From Mesorhizobium sp. M1D.F.Ca.ET.043.01.1.1 (GTDB taxonomy: Bacteria > Pseudomonadota > Alphaproteobacteria > Rhizobiales > Rhizobiaceae), in NCBI RefSeq assembly GCF_003952385.1, contig NZ_CP034444.1, positions 1,736,001 to 1,800,000 of the forward strand: a stretch of 64,000 nucleotides of DNA. Direction: 5' to 3'. This document shows, piece after piece, positions 18,279 through 26,950 of this stretch (within the stretch, counting starts at the first letter, position 1; the number at the start of each line of letters is the position of its first letter). The position numbers and the translations under genes are program-made. Under the pieces are notes generated by a model that was not told where the DNA came from, searched no databases, and was given only the letters and a program-made list of their open reading frames with translations.

Positions 18279-18785
18279 ATGGGACTTTTCACGAAAGACA
18301 TCAAGACGATGGACGATCTGTTCCTGCATGTGCTGCAGGACATTTACTACGCCGAGGAGCAGATCCTGAAAGCGCTGCCCGACATGATCGAGAAAGCGAC
18401 AAACCGCGACTTGACCGCGGTTTTCAAGAGCCACCTCGAGGAGACCGAGAGACACGTTCAACGTCTCAAACAAGCTTTCGAGCTTATCGGGGAATCGCCG
18501 AAGGGAACGGCTTGCCCAGCGATCGACGGCATCATCAAGGAGGCCGACGAGATCGCGGGAGAAGTTGCCGAGAAGAAGGTGCTCGATGCCGCGCTCATCA
18601 CGGCAGCACAAGCCGTCGAGCACTACGAGATCACCCGATATGGAACGCTCATTGCCTGGGCGGAACAGACCGGCAAAGATGCAGTGGCAAAGCTTTTTAC
18701 CACAACTCTCACTGAGGAAAAAGCGGCCGACAAGAAGCTGACCACGATCGCCGAGCGGAAAGTCAATCAGAAAGCTGCTCGCTAA
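18279..18785 (+). CDS. DUF892 ferritin-like protein (YciE/YciF family)
   Basis: A 168-residue four-helix-bundle protein. Typical family segments are DLFLHVLQDIYYAEEQILKA, LEETERHVQRLKQAFELIGE, CPAIDGIIKEADEI and the ferritin-like AAQAVEHYEITRYGTLIAWA. The conserved acidic and histidine residues suggest a di-iron site, as known for the YciF/YciE family. A perfect EcfG-type promoter lies upstream. This copy is more divergent than the pair at 32502 and 58099, which are close paralogues of each other. A FAD/Rieske gene follows after 24 bases, perhaps in one transcript. Confidence 0.9.
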   Translation: MGLFTKDIKTMDDLFLHVLQDIYYAEEQILKALPDMIEKATNRDLTAVFKSHLEETERHVQRLKQAFELIGESPKGTACPAIDGIIKEADEIAGEVAEKKVLDAALITAAQAVEHYEITRYGTLIAWAEQTGKDAVAKLFTTTLTEEKAADKKLTTIAERKVNQKAAR

Positions 18786-18809
18786 GCACCAGTGGACCGA
18801 AAGTTAGGC

Positions 18810-20360
18810 ATGAACGCGCAGGGCGAACAAACCAGGTCTCTCTGGATGAAGGTGGAAGTCGATCCCGCCGCTCCGCGTTTCTCGGGAACGCACAGTTGCG
18901 ACACGGTCATCATTGGATCCGGAATTGCAGGACTGTCCGTGGCCTACGAACTGACCGCCGTGGGCGAGACCGTTATCGTAATTGATCGCGGTCCCATTGC
19001 CGCTGGCATGACGTCGCGAACGACAGCGCATCTCGCGCCGATTTGCGACGATGGGTTGGGTGCACTGATCAATATTCGCGGTGAAGAGATGGCTCGACTG
19101 TTCCAGCAGAGCCAGGAAGCTGCGGTCGCCCGTCTTGAGGAGATCGTTGGCGAACTGCGCATCGATTGTAATTTCCGCCGGCTGGATGCCTTCCTGTTTC
19201 CGGCAATGGGTATTCGGCCGAAAGCCGCCCACAATCAGCGCCAGGAGGAGTTCGATGCCGCGAGAACGATCGGTGCGGCTGCCAAACTCGCGACCGGCGC
19301 GCCGCTCAAAGGGTTCGAAAAGGCGCCCGTCCTTCGTTATCCGAACCAGGCAACTTTCCACCCGCTGCGGTATCTTCGAGGACTTGCCGCGGCTATCCGC
19401 GAAAGGGGCGGTCTCATCTTTGCCAACAGCACCGTGACGGCGCTCGAGGAACTGGCGGAAGGCGGAGTGCGCGTCTCCACCGAGAACGGCGGATCGATCA
19501 CGGCATCGCATGCCGTCGTTGCCACCAATTCGCCGATCAACAATCGTTTTCGATTGCACACCAAGATGTCGCCATACCGAACGTACGCGATGGCCTTCAC
19601 TCTGCCGCATGGCGATCTTCCAGATGCGCTCTTCTGGGACACCGGCGACCCCTATCACTATGTGCGGATAGACCCAGGCCCGGGTTCCGTGGACTATCTG
19701 ATTGTGGGTGGCGCCGACCACAAATCGGGCGAAGCTGACGACGGCGACATCCGGTTCGAAGCGATCGAGGCGTGGATACGCTCTCTAGTGCCAACTTTGG
19801 GCAAAGAGGTAACGCGGTGGTCTGGACAGGTTCTCGACACGATCGATTATTGCGCCTTCATCGGTCTCAACCCTGGCAGCACGTCGGTCTATGTCGTTAC
19901 TGGCGACTCCGGACAAGGCATCACGCATGGCGCGCTTGCCGGGCTTCTTTTGAAGGATCTGATACTGGGCGAACCTAATCCCTGGGGCGAGGTCTATGAA
20001 CCTTCGCGCAAAACGCCTTCCGGCGTGGTCAACTATGTTCGAGAAAACGCCTCGATGGTGGCAAATCTTGCCGGATATGTACTGCCCGGCGAGTTGAAGT
20101 CGCTCGATGAACTCTCCGACGGTCAAGGCGGTATTTTGCGAGATGGAATACGCAAAATCGCCGCCTGCCGCGACATGGCGGGTAACGTCCACCTGCATTC
20201 CGCCGGCTGTACGCACGCGGGGTGCGAAGTCGCCTGGAACTCGACAGAGCAGTGCTGGGACTGCTCTTGCCATGGATCACATTTCGGCGCGGATGGGGCT
20301 GTTTTGAATGGCCCCGCTGTGCTTCCGCTGCAGACGATCGACTTTCCGGTGCGGGAGTAG
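18810..20360 (+). CDS. FAD-dependent oxidoreductase with C-terminal Rieske domain
   Basis: A 516-residue protein. The dinucleotide-binding motif VIIGSGIAGLSVAYEL is at about residues 33-48, and a DadA-type glycine/D-amino-acid oxidase fold follows. GDSGQGITHGALAG marks the C-terminal FAD contact. The last 55 residues form a Rieske [2Fe-2S] domain with CTHAGC and CSCHGSHF ligands. The substrate is unknown. Such fusions are often linked to amine or stress metabolism. I chose the ATG at 18810; a GTG at 18792 is possible. Placement behind DUF892 suggests shared stress control and perhaps electron delivery. Confidence 0.88.
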   Translation: MNAQGEQTRSLWMKVEVDPAAPRFSGTHSCDTVIIGSGIAGLSVAYELTAVGETVIVIDRGPIAAGMTSRTTAHLAPICDDGLGALINIRGEEMARLFQQSQEAAVARLEEIVGELRIDCNFRRLDAFLFPAMGIRPKAAHNQRQEEFDAARTIGAAAKLATGAPLKGFEKAPVLRYPNQATFHPLRYLRGLAAAIRERGGLIFANSTVTALEELAEGGVRVSTENGGSITASHAVVATNSPINNRFRLHTKMSPYRTYAMAFTLPHGDLPDALFWDTGDPYHYVRIDPGPGSVDYLIVGGADHKSGEADDGDIRFEAIEAWIRSLVPTLGKEVTRWSGQVLDTIDYCAFIGLNPGSTSVYVVTGDSGQGITHGALAGLLLKDLILGEPNPWGEVYEPSRKTPSGVVNYVRENASMVANLAGYVLPGELKSLDELSDGQGGILRDGIRKIAACRDMAGNVHLHSAGCTHAGCEVAWNSTEQCWDCSCHGSHFGADGAVLNGPAVLPLQTIDFPVRE

Positions 20361-20642
20361 GCCCGGGCTTTCAAACTGACTACGACATCGTATTCCATCA
20401 GGAATTGAAGATGATCGCGGCCGACAAATGAGCCGGAAGCACCCCCAAAGATCGCATGCCGTCGGGCTGTGTCCAGACGACGCAACAGTCCTGCGCATGT
20501 GTATTTCGAGGCGAACCGTGAGCAACGAACAGACACGTCATTCCGAAACCCCGCGGGGCCGACTTGCCGCTTGAGCCGGCAAGGCCTGGCGGTCACTCAA
20601 TCGGGCACAGAGCCGGCAAGTCAAAACCGCGCTCCCGACAAG
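20361..20642. other. Intergenic, nothing recognised
   Basis: Between the Rieske gene and the terminator of the minus-strand gene at 20694. Frames are short, and none resembles a known family. Confidence 0.4.
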
Positions 20643-20666
20643 AAAAAGGCGGACCATAAGTCCGCC
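20643..20666 (-). terminator. Rho-independent terminator
   Basis: On the minus strand GGCGGAC, a five-base loop and GTCCGCC are followed by TTTTT. It lies 28 bases beyond the stop of the gene at 20694-20981. Confidence 0.85.
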
Positions 20667-20693
20667 TTCATCTTGCATGGCTTGGAGACCGAG

Positions 20694-20981
20694 TTAGGCG
20701 CCCATCTTCTTTGCCATGGCGCAGAAATCTGCGTGCGGCTTGTTAAGCGTGGTATCGCCGCAATCTTTCAACACCGCTGTTTGTTCATCGGGTTTCATTG
20801 CCTTCCATGCGGTTTTGAAATCTGCTTCCGACTTCAATGTTTTCATGCCGGCATCGGGGAAGAAGGGCGACATCTTGGCCGGATCGTCGAGTGCAGACGT
20901 GCCCGTGGTGGAACCAGCCAACGCAGCACCACTCATCATTGCGAGCGCGATGGCGCCCATACTGAGCATCTTGATGTTCAT
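20694..20981 (-). CDS. Small secreted protein
   Basis: A 95-residue protein with a clear signal peptide (MNIKMLSMGAIALAMMSG, then AALA) and a mature part with two cysteines (KDCGDTTLNKPHADFCAMAK). GGGAGG lies seven bases before the ATG at 20981, a strong ribosome site. It is probably periplasmic. I do not recognise a named family; similar short exported proteins occur in rhizobia. A clean terminator follows. Confidence 0.8.
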   Translation of the reverse strand: MNIKMLSMGAIALAMMSGAALAGSTTGTSALDDPAKMSPFFPDAGMKTLKSEADFKTAWKAMKPDEQTAVLKDCGDTTLNKPHADFCAMAKKMGA

Positions 20982-21223
20982 CGGAATACCTCCCTTAGTC
21001 GACGTAGCGACCGTACACAAAAACATGCACCTGCTGGGCTCGATTCCAGGTCGCATCAAGCGGCTGAAATGAAGGATTGCGCACCGCGTTCCAGCTGCTG
21101 CCAAGCGGTTCCGCAGACCCTCTTGACGGTCAAAATCGACAAACCCATATCGACTGCGGGCGCCGACCGCTGTCGGTCCCTGCCTATCCCGAAACTCAAT
21201 TGTTCGTTCGCTTGGAGGAAACA

Positions 21224-21526
21224 ATGAACGATCGGATCTTCGACAGCCCTGTTTTCGTGAAGAGCGGCAACAGCCTGGTCCAGGAAATCGCCTGCCTCGA
21301 AGACGCCCTGGAATTTCTCTACGAGTGGCCGAAGCATAAACGCGGTCCAATTTATCAAACTGCCCTTCGTGCATGCCAAAGAGCATTCGACAGCGACTAT
21401 CCGCTGACGGCGGCGCGAGACGCTTTTTGCGGGTTTGCGAAATCAGCCAGAATCCTCGAGGAGGTGACCGCTCCATTGCCCTGGATGACCGGGAAGAGCG
21501 GTCATGGCGGTGGGCTGGCCGCCTGA
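21224..21526 (+). CDS. DUF982 protein
   Basis: A 100-residue protein with the DUF982 pattern: FDSPVFVKSGNSLVQEIACL, DALEFLYEWPKHKRGPIYQT and AARDAFCGFAKSARIL. The domain is widespread in rhizobia and of unknown role. GGAGG precedes the ATG at 21224. It is followed after 26 bases by a second DUF982 gene, so the pair is probably an operon. Confidence 0.8.
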   Translation: MNDRIFDSPVFVKSGNSLVQEIACLEDALEFLYEWPKHKRGPIYQTALRACQRAFDSDYPLTAARDAFCGFAKSARILEEVTAPLPWMTGKSGHGGGLAA

Positions 21527-21552
21527 CGTCATCGCGGAGAAGGAGATTCGCG

Positions 21553-21837
21553 ATGCTTTCCAAGCCCTTTGAGACGCCCATCCGCGTTTGGGTCGGATTG
21601 GGCTTCCCGCGCCAATTGAACACTGTTGTCGACGCCTACCAGTTTGCACTCGATTGGTGCGGCAACAGTCCCGAGCAAAGAGCCGCGATCCGCGCTTGCA
21701 AAGCCGCGTTGATCGGAGACATCGAGTCCGAAACGGCAAGAGGTGTTTTCGTGGCATTCGCGCGCAAGAAGGACATCCTGATCGAGGATGGAGCAATCCC
21801 TCTCGCCGTGGCAAAAGCTCGACCGACCCATGTTTGA
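21553..21837 (+). CDS. DUF982 protein, second of a tandem pair
   Basis: A 94-residue protein. PIRVWVGLGFPRQLNTVVDA, YQFALDWCGNSPEQRAAIRA and ETARGVFVAFARKKDIL match the DUF982 layout. AAGGAG lies at 21540-21545, eight bases before the ATG. It is clearly diverged from its neighbour, so the pair is an old duplication or two separate acquisitions. Confidence 0.8.
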   Translation: MLSKPFETPIRVWVGLGFPRQLNTVVDAYQFALDWCGNSPEQRAAIRACKAALIGDIESETARGVFVAFARKKDILIEDGAIPLAVAKARPTHV

Positions 21838-22042
21838 CGTCAAACGAGGCGGCGGCTACGCCGCCTCACCCGACCGCCTCAATTCCCAATTTTCACGAGC
21901 ACCACTGATGGCAAAGGAACCGGCGCTTAGAGCACCTTCCGGCTAGGTCCACGCCTGCCGCTATGACAGCGATTATGAGTTCTGAACATTCCAAAACCGA
22001 AGCACTAAGCATGGAGCACACCTCGACGGTTACGGGCCGGTC

Positions 22043-22528
22043 ATGTGCGGGGACATCCGCTATGAAATCATCGGGCCGATGTTCGACGTGGTGCATTGAG
22101 ACTGCGAAAGTTGTCGGCGCCACGGCTAGTGCTTTTGCGACATTTTTCAGTATCGATAGGAACCACTTCCGCTATGCCCGAAGAACGCCGGTGATCCTAC
22201 AAAGTCATCGCGCAGTGTCGAGCGCACGCTTTGCGGGCGATGCGGCTCGCCGATCTCCTACGAAAATGACCGGGAGTTCTCGATCCTTGCCTGCACGCTG
22301 GAAGATCTGATGCTGGTGAAGCCGCAGGCACATATCATGGTCGGCGAGATGCTCCCCTGGTTTGACTTCGCTGACAACCTACCCTGCTTCGAGAAGGGGC
22401 TTCATGGCAGTCCGGCCATCAGCCATGGTCCTTCCAATCTGCGGAAGGTCGGCGTCGGAACTGTTAGAGCCTACAGTGATGAAACCAATGCGGCCAGGGA
22501 TGAATTTTCCAAGACGGGCGCAGCCTGA
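22043..22528 (+). pseudogene. Broken GFA-family (glutathione-dependent formaldehyde-activating) enzyme
   Basis: From ATG 22043 the frame reads MCGDIRYEIIGPMFDVVH, then TGA at 22097, DCESCRRHG, then TAG at 22127. The protein continues in other frames: SAFATFFSIDRNHFRYARR, then ERTLCGRCGSPISYEND and LEDLMLVKPQAHIMVGEMLP to the stop at 22528. The zinc-binding cysteines of the family (CGD, CESC, CGRC) are recognisable. There are at least two stops and two frameshifts, so this is a decayed gene rather than a sequencing slip. Confidence 0.8.
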
Positions 22529-22675
22529 TCCAAGCTCACCAGCAGGCCGCGCATGGGAAACGCACTTCGCACGCTCGATGGATAATCATCAACGATATCG
22601 ATCCCCGCTGGCCGGCCAGGCAGCATAATGATTTGGCGAATAGGAACACGTTGGCTGCCGGAGTGGTTTATTGTC

Positions 22676-22879
22676 ATGCCGTCGACCCTGATACGCAAAA
22701 TAGAGTACGATCCGGACAGTCGAATACTCTCGGTGTGGTTCGTGGCCACCGACCAACTCTATGAGTTTGAGGACGTCCCGCCAGAGACCTTTGCCGCGTT
22801 GCGATCGGCCTTCGCCAAGGGCCGATACTTCAACAGTCACATCCGCAACCGATTCCGGTATCGTCGAAGCGATACCTAA
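22676..22879 (+). CDS. KTSC domain protein
   Basis: A 67-residue protein consisting of one KTSC domain: STLIRKIEYDPDSRILSVWF, YEFEDVPPETFAALRSAFAK and GRYFNSHIRNRFRYRR. The domain is related to the C-terminus of lysyl-tRNA synthetases and has no established role. The ATG at 22676 matches the usual family start. A GGAAC-N17-GGTT pattern at 22643-22668 is too close to the start to be a convincing promoter. Confidence 0.8.
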   Translation: MPSTLIRKIEYDPDSRILSVWFVATDQLYEFEDVPPETFAALRSAFAKGRYFNSHIRNRFRYRRSDT

Positions 22880-23047
22880 TGACGGCGGGTTTCAATTTCT
22901 AACCGATCGTGCACGGGCCTATCGTGCCATGTCGCTTGCCTGATCCCGCATATCGACCGCCTGCCCACAGATCGGACACGAGAAAAGTAGTCGGCTTCAT
23001 TCTCGCGCGGGCCGCCATTGCGTCTGCCGGTGGTCAATGGGCCAAGG

Positions 23048-23248
23048 TCAGAAATCTTGTCGCCGTGCGCCCAGCGCCTTGGCTTCGCGCTCCAGCGTCT
23101 CTCGGTCGTTGCCATGCTTTTTGATGAGGTCCCGGACCTCGGGAATTGTGAGACCGAACTTACTGGCGAAATACCCTACCTCGTATTCCTCGTCACCTGC
23201 GACGCGGTCGCGGTCGCGAAAATCTCGCTTGGTCTTGTCGTCCGTCAT
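23048..23248 (-). CDS. DUF3606 protein
   Basis: A 66-residue protein: MTDDKTKRDFRDRDRVAGDE, YEVGYFASKFGLTIPEVRDL and IKKHGNDRETLEREAKALG. This is the standard DUF3606 layout of rhizobial stress genes. GGAGAAC precedes the ATG, and an EcfG-like promoter (23271-23295) sits just upstream on the same strand. Confidence 0.85.
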   Translation of the reverse strand: MTDDKTKRDFRDRDRVAGDEEYEVGYFASKFGLTIPEVRDLIKKHGNDRETLEREAKALGARRQDF

Positions 23249-23262
23249 GGTTGTTCTCCTGG

Positions 23263-23597
23263 TTAGAAGAAACAGCGACTTGGCTGGAATGTTCCCAGCC
23301 GCGCGGACCTACGTCGGCTGTTCCTCATCAGCGGCTTGTAGACTGTCACGAGCCGGAGCGTATCCGCATTCACCGTCAATGGGACGCCAAGGTTCACCGT
23401 CACCCTCTCACGGTCGATATGGGTGACGTCGCCGATGAGTTCGATCGGCTTGCCCTTCTTTACTTTTGATGTTCGGTCGAGGAGCGAATGCGGGAAGCCA
23501 TAGCAGGGAGCGAGACGTTGACCCGGTCCTCGGTGACTCTTCGGCGCACGGTCGCGGTGATGGCAACCTCGTCGCCGATCTTGATGCCCTTCGCCAT
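23263..23597 (-). pseudogene. Frameshifted paralogue of the 54423 gene
   Basis: From the ATG at 23597 it reads MAKGIKIGDEVAITATVRRR and VTEDRVNVSLPA, then loses frame. The rest (YGFPHSLLDRTSKVKKGKP, ELIGDVTHIDRERVTVNLGV and LTVNADTLRLVTVYKPL) continues in another frame to a TAA at 23263. Comparison with the intact gene at 54423 places a single-base deletion near 23510. Confidence 0.8.
23271..23295 (-). promoter_or_regulatory. EcfG-like promoter (GGAAC-N16-TGTT)
   Basis: Read on the minus strand, GGAAC at 23295-23291, 16 bases, then TGTT at 23274-23271, 22 bases upstream of the DUF3606 start. It lies inside the 3' end of the broken gene at 23263-23597. Confidence 0.55.
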
Positions 23598-23827
23598 TCC
23601 CTGAGTCCGGGCAGCCGACGGCTTCGTCAAGCAGATGCTAATATTTACGAAGGGACATGGAACAGACGTTGGCGCTTCCTGGTTGTGGCAGGCAGCGGCC
23701 ATGACCGCTTCTGGGTTCCAAAGCCGGTCGCCACCCACATGGAATGGACACAACATTCACGGCATGATGGTCGACCTTGATCAGCTACTTGAAGGGGTAG
23801 GCCAGACTGGGCAAATCTAGCCTTGCT

Positions 23828-23879
23828 GGGCGGTCCGGCCAGCAAATCCTATGTCACCTCGACACCAGCCGGGCCGCCC
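23828..23879. repeat. Dispersed palindromic repeat, copy 2
   Basis: Arms GGGCGGTCCGGC (23828-23839) and GCCGGGCCGCCC (23868-23879) pair with one mismatch around agcaaatcctatgtcacc, the same core as copy 1. Confidence 0.65.
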
Positions 23880-23891
23880 TGACGGGCTGCA

Positions 23892-24113
23892 TCATTTTGC
23901 GAAGTCTTTGCGCTGAGCCGTCTCTTCGACCCCGAATTCGTGGACGCTGGCTTTTCGCTCGTCAACTACTCGAAACCAGTGCTGCTGACCAGCCCGCAGA
24001 GAAATTCGTCCGCCAATTACGCCTCTGAGGGCGCTCTTCGCATCGGCGGCACGTGTAGTGTGCCTGGCGATCACGACCTCACCAGACATTTCTTCAATGT
24101 GAAACTCTGGCAT
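23892..24113 (-). CDS. Small hypothetical protein
   Basis: A 73-residue soluble protein: MPEFHIEEMSGEVVIARHTT, AALRGVIGGRISLRAG-like and QQHWFRVVDERKASVHEFGV segments. I recall similar small proteins in rhizobia but no function. The ATG at 24113 is favoured over 24128 because the family-like part begins there. An EcfG-like promoter lies 24 bases upstream. Confidence 0.6.
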   Translation of the reverse strand: MPEFHIEEMSGEVVIARHTTRAADAKSALRGVIGGRISLRAGQQHWFRVVDERKASVHEFGVEETAQRKDFAK

Positions 24114-24137
24114 GCTTTCAAAACCCATTTCGGGCGC

Positions 24138-24162
24138 AACCGCGTCACCCCCCGAAAGTTCC
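24138..24162 (-). promoter_or_regulatory. EcfG-like promoter (GGAAC-N16-GGTT)
   Basis: On the minus strand GGAAC at 24162-24158 and GGTT at 24141-24138 with a 16-base spacer, immediately upstream of the small gene at 23892-24113. Confidence 0.45.
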
Positions 24163-24502
24163 GGTGGGAGTCACGGAAAGTGTGATTGAACGAACACGCC
24201 GCCGTTAGCGAAAAGCTCATTTGGACGACGGGCCTTCATTAGAAAATGTTAATGTGCCAGTCCCTGAAAGCCGGCGCATAGTGTACATCTGCCCCGCTCA
24301 CACCGGGGTAGAGCCCGGTCTGTATGCCCAAGTCGCCCCGGACTCCCCCGACAGGCCGGGCATCGCTTCACGGCGCGGTCCTATCTGCCGGACGCCGCCA
24401 CGTTGGGGCGCGTCTTCAAGAAATCGCTAATAGACCATTGGCCGTGTTGCGCGGGCTGCAAAGTGGCTGCAATCTAGCTGTGCCCTGAAGCCCGGCTTTC
24501 GG

Positions 24503-24561
24503 GACCCGGCCCGGCCCGCGAAATCCTGTGTCACCATGATAAGCGAGCCGGGCTGTGGGTG
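24503..24561. repeat. Dispersed palindromic repeat, copy 3
   Basis: The core gcgaaatcctgtgtcacc is followed by the right arm CCGGGCTGTGGG. The left arm (acccggcccgg) is degenerate. No gene is visible in 24181-24732 other than this repeat and the hairpin at 24680. Confidence 0.5.
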
Positions 24562-24679
24562 TTCCCACCAGCCCGCTTTTGCCATTCAGATTTCGCAAAA
24601 TTGTTCGGAACCGAATACCGCTCTCGCGATTATCAGGATAGACGGCCGAACCCCCCTCCGAGGTCGTCAGCACCAAAGC

Positions 24680-24717
24680 AAAAGCCCGTCGTTCTCTCCC
24701 TGAGGCGGCGGGCTTTT
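24680..24717. terminator. Bidirectional hairpin, second copy
   Basis: aaaa-gcccgtcg and cggcgggc-tttt pair with one mismatch. It is closely similar to the hairpin at 601-635 and sits beyond the stop of the broken gene at 24733. Confidence 0.6.
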
Positions 24718-24732
24718 AACGAGCGCTTTGCG

Positions 24733-24939
24733 TTATTGTCGTCGGTGCTTAGAGAGGGCGCGCAATAGCTCAGTTTCGTCGTGGGCGCCGTCGTCGAAAA
24801 GTTGGAACAGTTCCATGGCCAGGAACTCCCGCTGCTCACGGTCTTTCTTGGCTAGCCGGCGTTCGTCGCACAGCCGGTAAAAACCCGCTGGAGCATGTCC
24901 AGATCAGCGGGTTCGTACACTGTAGCGGGACAATGACAT
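24733..24939 (-). pseudogene. Frameshifted member of the YGPADLDLLQRVF family
   Basis: Reading from the ATG at 24939 gives MSLSRY. The family motif VYEPADLDMLQRVF is then in a second frame, and LCDERRLAKKDREQREFLAM with ELFQLFDDGAHDETELLRAL is in a third, to a TAA at 24733. The intact relatives are at 44288-44500 and 61968-62189. Confidence 0.75.
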
Positions 24940-25152
24940 TCGTCCTCGCCCTCAACGCCGCTCCGAATTATCTCACACGGCAGGCCTGACGCGAAGAAAA
25001 ATCAGGAGGACTGTCGGCGGCGAGTTAGTCCTTTGTGTCTTCTGGGGCCCAGGGTCCGCGAATGATCCCGTGGCTCAGCCGACGTCGAATTTTTTGCCTG
25101 ACTGAACAGTCCGCCTTCTAGATCATCCTAGAGATTAGGAGGCCATATTTTC

Positions 25153-25267
25153 ATGAGTGACGGTGACAACAGGTCAGGTTCGCAAAGTGGGGCGATGAAG
25201 GTTCTGGCCGATCGCTTGGTCAGATGAGACAGACATTACCGAAGAGCAAGCCCGCGAACTGATCACG
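25153..25267 (+). pseudogene. Frameshifted 5' part fused to the DUF768 frame
   Basis: From ATG 25153 the frame reads MSDGDNRSGSQSGAMKVLAD and stops at TGA 25226. The next frame carries WSDETDITEEQARELITLIG and TDWNSLLREAHFLKAK, the signature also seen at 33434-33616, and runs without a stop into the DUF768 part. This looks like the remains of a small stress protein joined to another gene. Confidence 0.55.
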
Positions 25268-25516
25268 TTGATCGGGACCGATTGGAATTCCCTGCTTCGA
25301 GAAGCTCATTTCCTGAAGGCGAAGTGGATCACCGACAACGTGATGCGCGGCGGCGTCAGCGCCGACATCATTTCTGTGGCGGAGCTGATGACCAAGCTGT
25401 TCGCCGATGCCAAGGCCGCAGGTATCTCGGAGGACGAGATCGAAGAGGAAATCGGCAGTGCCTATGAAGCGATACTTGCGGCGATAAATGGCCCGCCAGA
25501 TTTCGAATCCGAGTGA
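25268..25516 (+). CDS. DUF768 protein, chimeric N-terminus
   Basis: An 82-residue reading frame from a TTG. The C-terminal 60 residues (MRGGVSADIISVAELMTKLF, ADAKAAGISEDEIEEEIGSA and YEAILAAI) match DUF768, a domain of unknown role common in Mesorhizobium. The first 20 residues belong instead to the ITEEQARELI...NSLLREA family, so the start of the original DUF768 gene has been replaced. No ATG or GTG lies in frame upstream, so translation is doubtful. Confidence 0.5.
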   Translation: MIGTDWNSLLREAHFLKAKWITDNVMRGGVSADIISVAELMTKLFADAKAAGISEDEIEEEIGSAYEAILAAINGPPDFESE

Positions 25517-25648
25517 CTGCCGCGCAGGGCTTCACCCATTCTAAATTGGCATCCGTCCACAACGAAGGACACCTTGGCCCGCGCCGCGGAATTCGCTCTT
25601 CTACCTGTAGCTGGTCAAACTCGGATCGAGATTCTGCTACAGTCCCGA

Positions 25649-25822
25649 ATGGCCGTCCGAATCGTGGTTGTCCTGGCGCTTCTTTCCGCCTTCGCTTTGG
25701 GATTCGCAAAACTCGTGGAACGCTATGGCGGCGTTGGCGATCGGTCCCGTCCATGTGAGCAATTGTCTGATTGCCCCGGCCCGAATACGCCGCCTCCGGA
25801 GCCCGAACCTAATACGGGCTAA
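25649..25822 (+). CDS. Small exported peptide
   Basis: A 57-residue candidate with an N-terminal hydrophobic signal or anchor (MAVRIVVVLALLSAFALGFA), two cysteines (RPCEQLSDCPGP) and a proline-rich tail (PPPEPEPNTG). I recognise no family. Composition is coherent for a secreted peptide, but the evidence is only the open frame. Confidence 0.4.
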   Translation: MAVRIVVVLALLSAFALGFAKLVERYGGVGDRSRPCEQLSDCPGPNTPPPEPEPNTG

Positions 25823-25893
25823 CTGAGCAGCATATATCGCGTCCCATTTTGAAGGCGACCTCCCTGGCGAGTTTGCCGAGGGGGGCAACTGAG

Positions 25894-26132
25894 CTATAAG
25901 TGTGTCCCGACGCGCATCATCGCCGGCGCCATTGCCAACTCGGTTTCAACTTTGGCGTTTTCCTTCTGCGTCATGGTGTCGGCGGCGATCAGACGGCGTA
26001 ACACGCATTACCTCGCCGCGCTGCCAGCCGGCATCGAGCATGCAGTCGAGGATCGCTTGAAAGCCCGGCTCCATCGCCTGCTGGCAAATCGATCTCGCGA
26101 TCAGCCTAGTCGCCTTCGTGCTTTGGCGCCAT
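25894..26132 (-). pseudogene. Broken small hypothetical gene
   Basis: One frame gives IARSICQQAMEPGFQAILDC and MLDAGWQRGEVMR. A second frame gives RRLIAADTMTQKENAKVETE and LAMAPAMMRVG to a TAG at 25894. A stop also lies soon after the ATG at 26132. A short piece of the same tail (VEAELAIARAMRAREG) occurs near 62380-62450. The function is unknown. Confidence 0.5.
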
Positions 26133-26134
26133 GA

Positions 26135-26329
26135 TCATGCGTTACCTTCTACCGCGCTTTCCTGGTCCAGCGCATGCGGCACCGGAAGATAGGCGTTGGC
26201 CATCAGCCACTCGCCGACGATCCCCGCCACCAATTCCGGCTTGATTTTGCCCATCTCGGCGGCCAGACCGTTCAGCACCTCGTCGGTGTTCGGATCGAGG
26301 CTTAGCCCGCCCACGTTTCTCAGCAGCAT
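26135..26329 (-). CDS. Putative ribbon-helix-helix-like small protein
   Basis: A 64-residue protein, GLSLDPNTDEVLNGLAAEMG then KIKPELVAGIVGEWLMANAY. The spacing resembles CopG/Arc-type domains with an acidic tail. No good ribosome site precedes the ATG at 26329, so the gene may be 5'-truncated. A DNA-binding role is only suggested. Confidence 0.4.
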   Translation of the reverse strand: MLLRNVGGLSLDPNTDEVLNGLAAEMGKIKPELVAGIVGEWLMANAYLPVPHALDQESAVEGNA

Positions 26330-26547
26330 GCACGAATTGATGACGGGACATCGGTGCGCTCCTACAGGAATTTCTCACCTTCGCCGCGGTGTTCGAAACC
26401 CAGTGCGGCGCCTGCTAGGGCTTGGCGACCCCCCCACCTGCATCCCTACTGCCGTCGTGCTCGCGGACAGGTTCTGGACACCAGGCGGCGTGACATATTC
26501 GGACTTAGGTAGTCTGATTTCGGCGCTTATGGGTAGCAGTGAACGAA

Positions 26548-26950
26548 ATGAGAACAAAAGAGTCAAGCGGCCCCTTGCCGGACAGGAATATGTTCTCAAT
26601 TCGAATGCAGCCCGAGCAACCGGAAAAGTGGCCGCGAGGCGCCGCCTGGACCCTGACGCATGCCCCATGACGCCGGGCAGGTGGCGGGTATCCGCCGCGC
26701 CCGCTGCAACTTTGGCCGTGACGCAATTGAATCTCTCCACGCAACCTGGACGCATGGCCACGGTGAAGCGACCGAGAAGGAAATGACGGTGATACATGCA
26801 GGCAGTTCCCACGATCTCGCCTGGTGCCTGGCCACATATACGGAGGGGCTGGAAGTAGGCAACGGGACATCTTTTGCCGTCTTCGAACGGCGGGCAGACG
26901 GGCCGTGGCTGATACGGATGTGCAGCCTCAACAGCACCGACAACCACTGA
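26548..26950 (+). pseudogene. Broken SnoaL/DUF4440-like gene
   Basis: From ATG 26548 the frame reads MRTKESSGPLPDRNMFSIRM and QPEQPEKWPRGAAWTL, then stops. A second frame gives GRDAIESLHATWTHGHGEAT, MTVIHAGSSHDLAWCLATYT and FAVFERRADGPWLIRMCSLN, the C-terminal half of an NTF2-like fold. Part of the middle is missing. Family members are small enzymes or binding proteins of varied role. Confidence 0.6.

Noticed and set aside
22643..22668. GGAAC-N17-GGTT as promoter of the KTSC gene
   Set aside because: The -10 element would end eight bases before the ATG, leaving no room for a leader and ribosome site.
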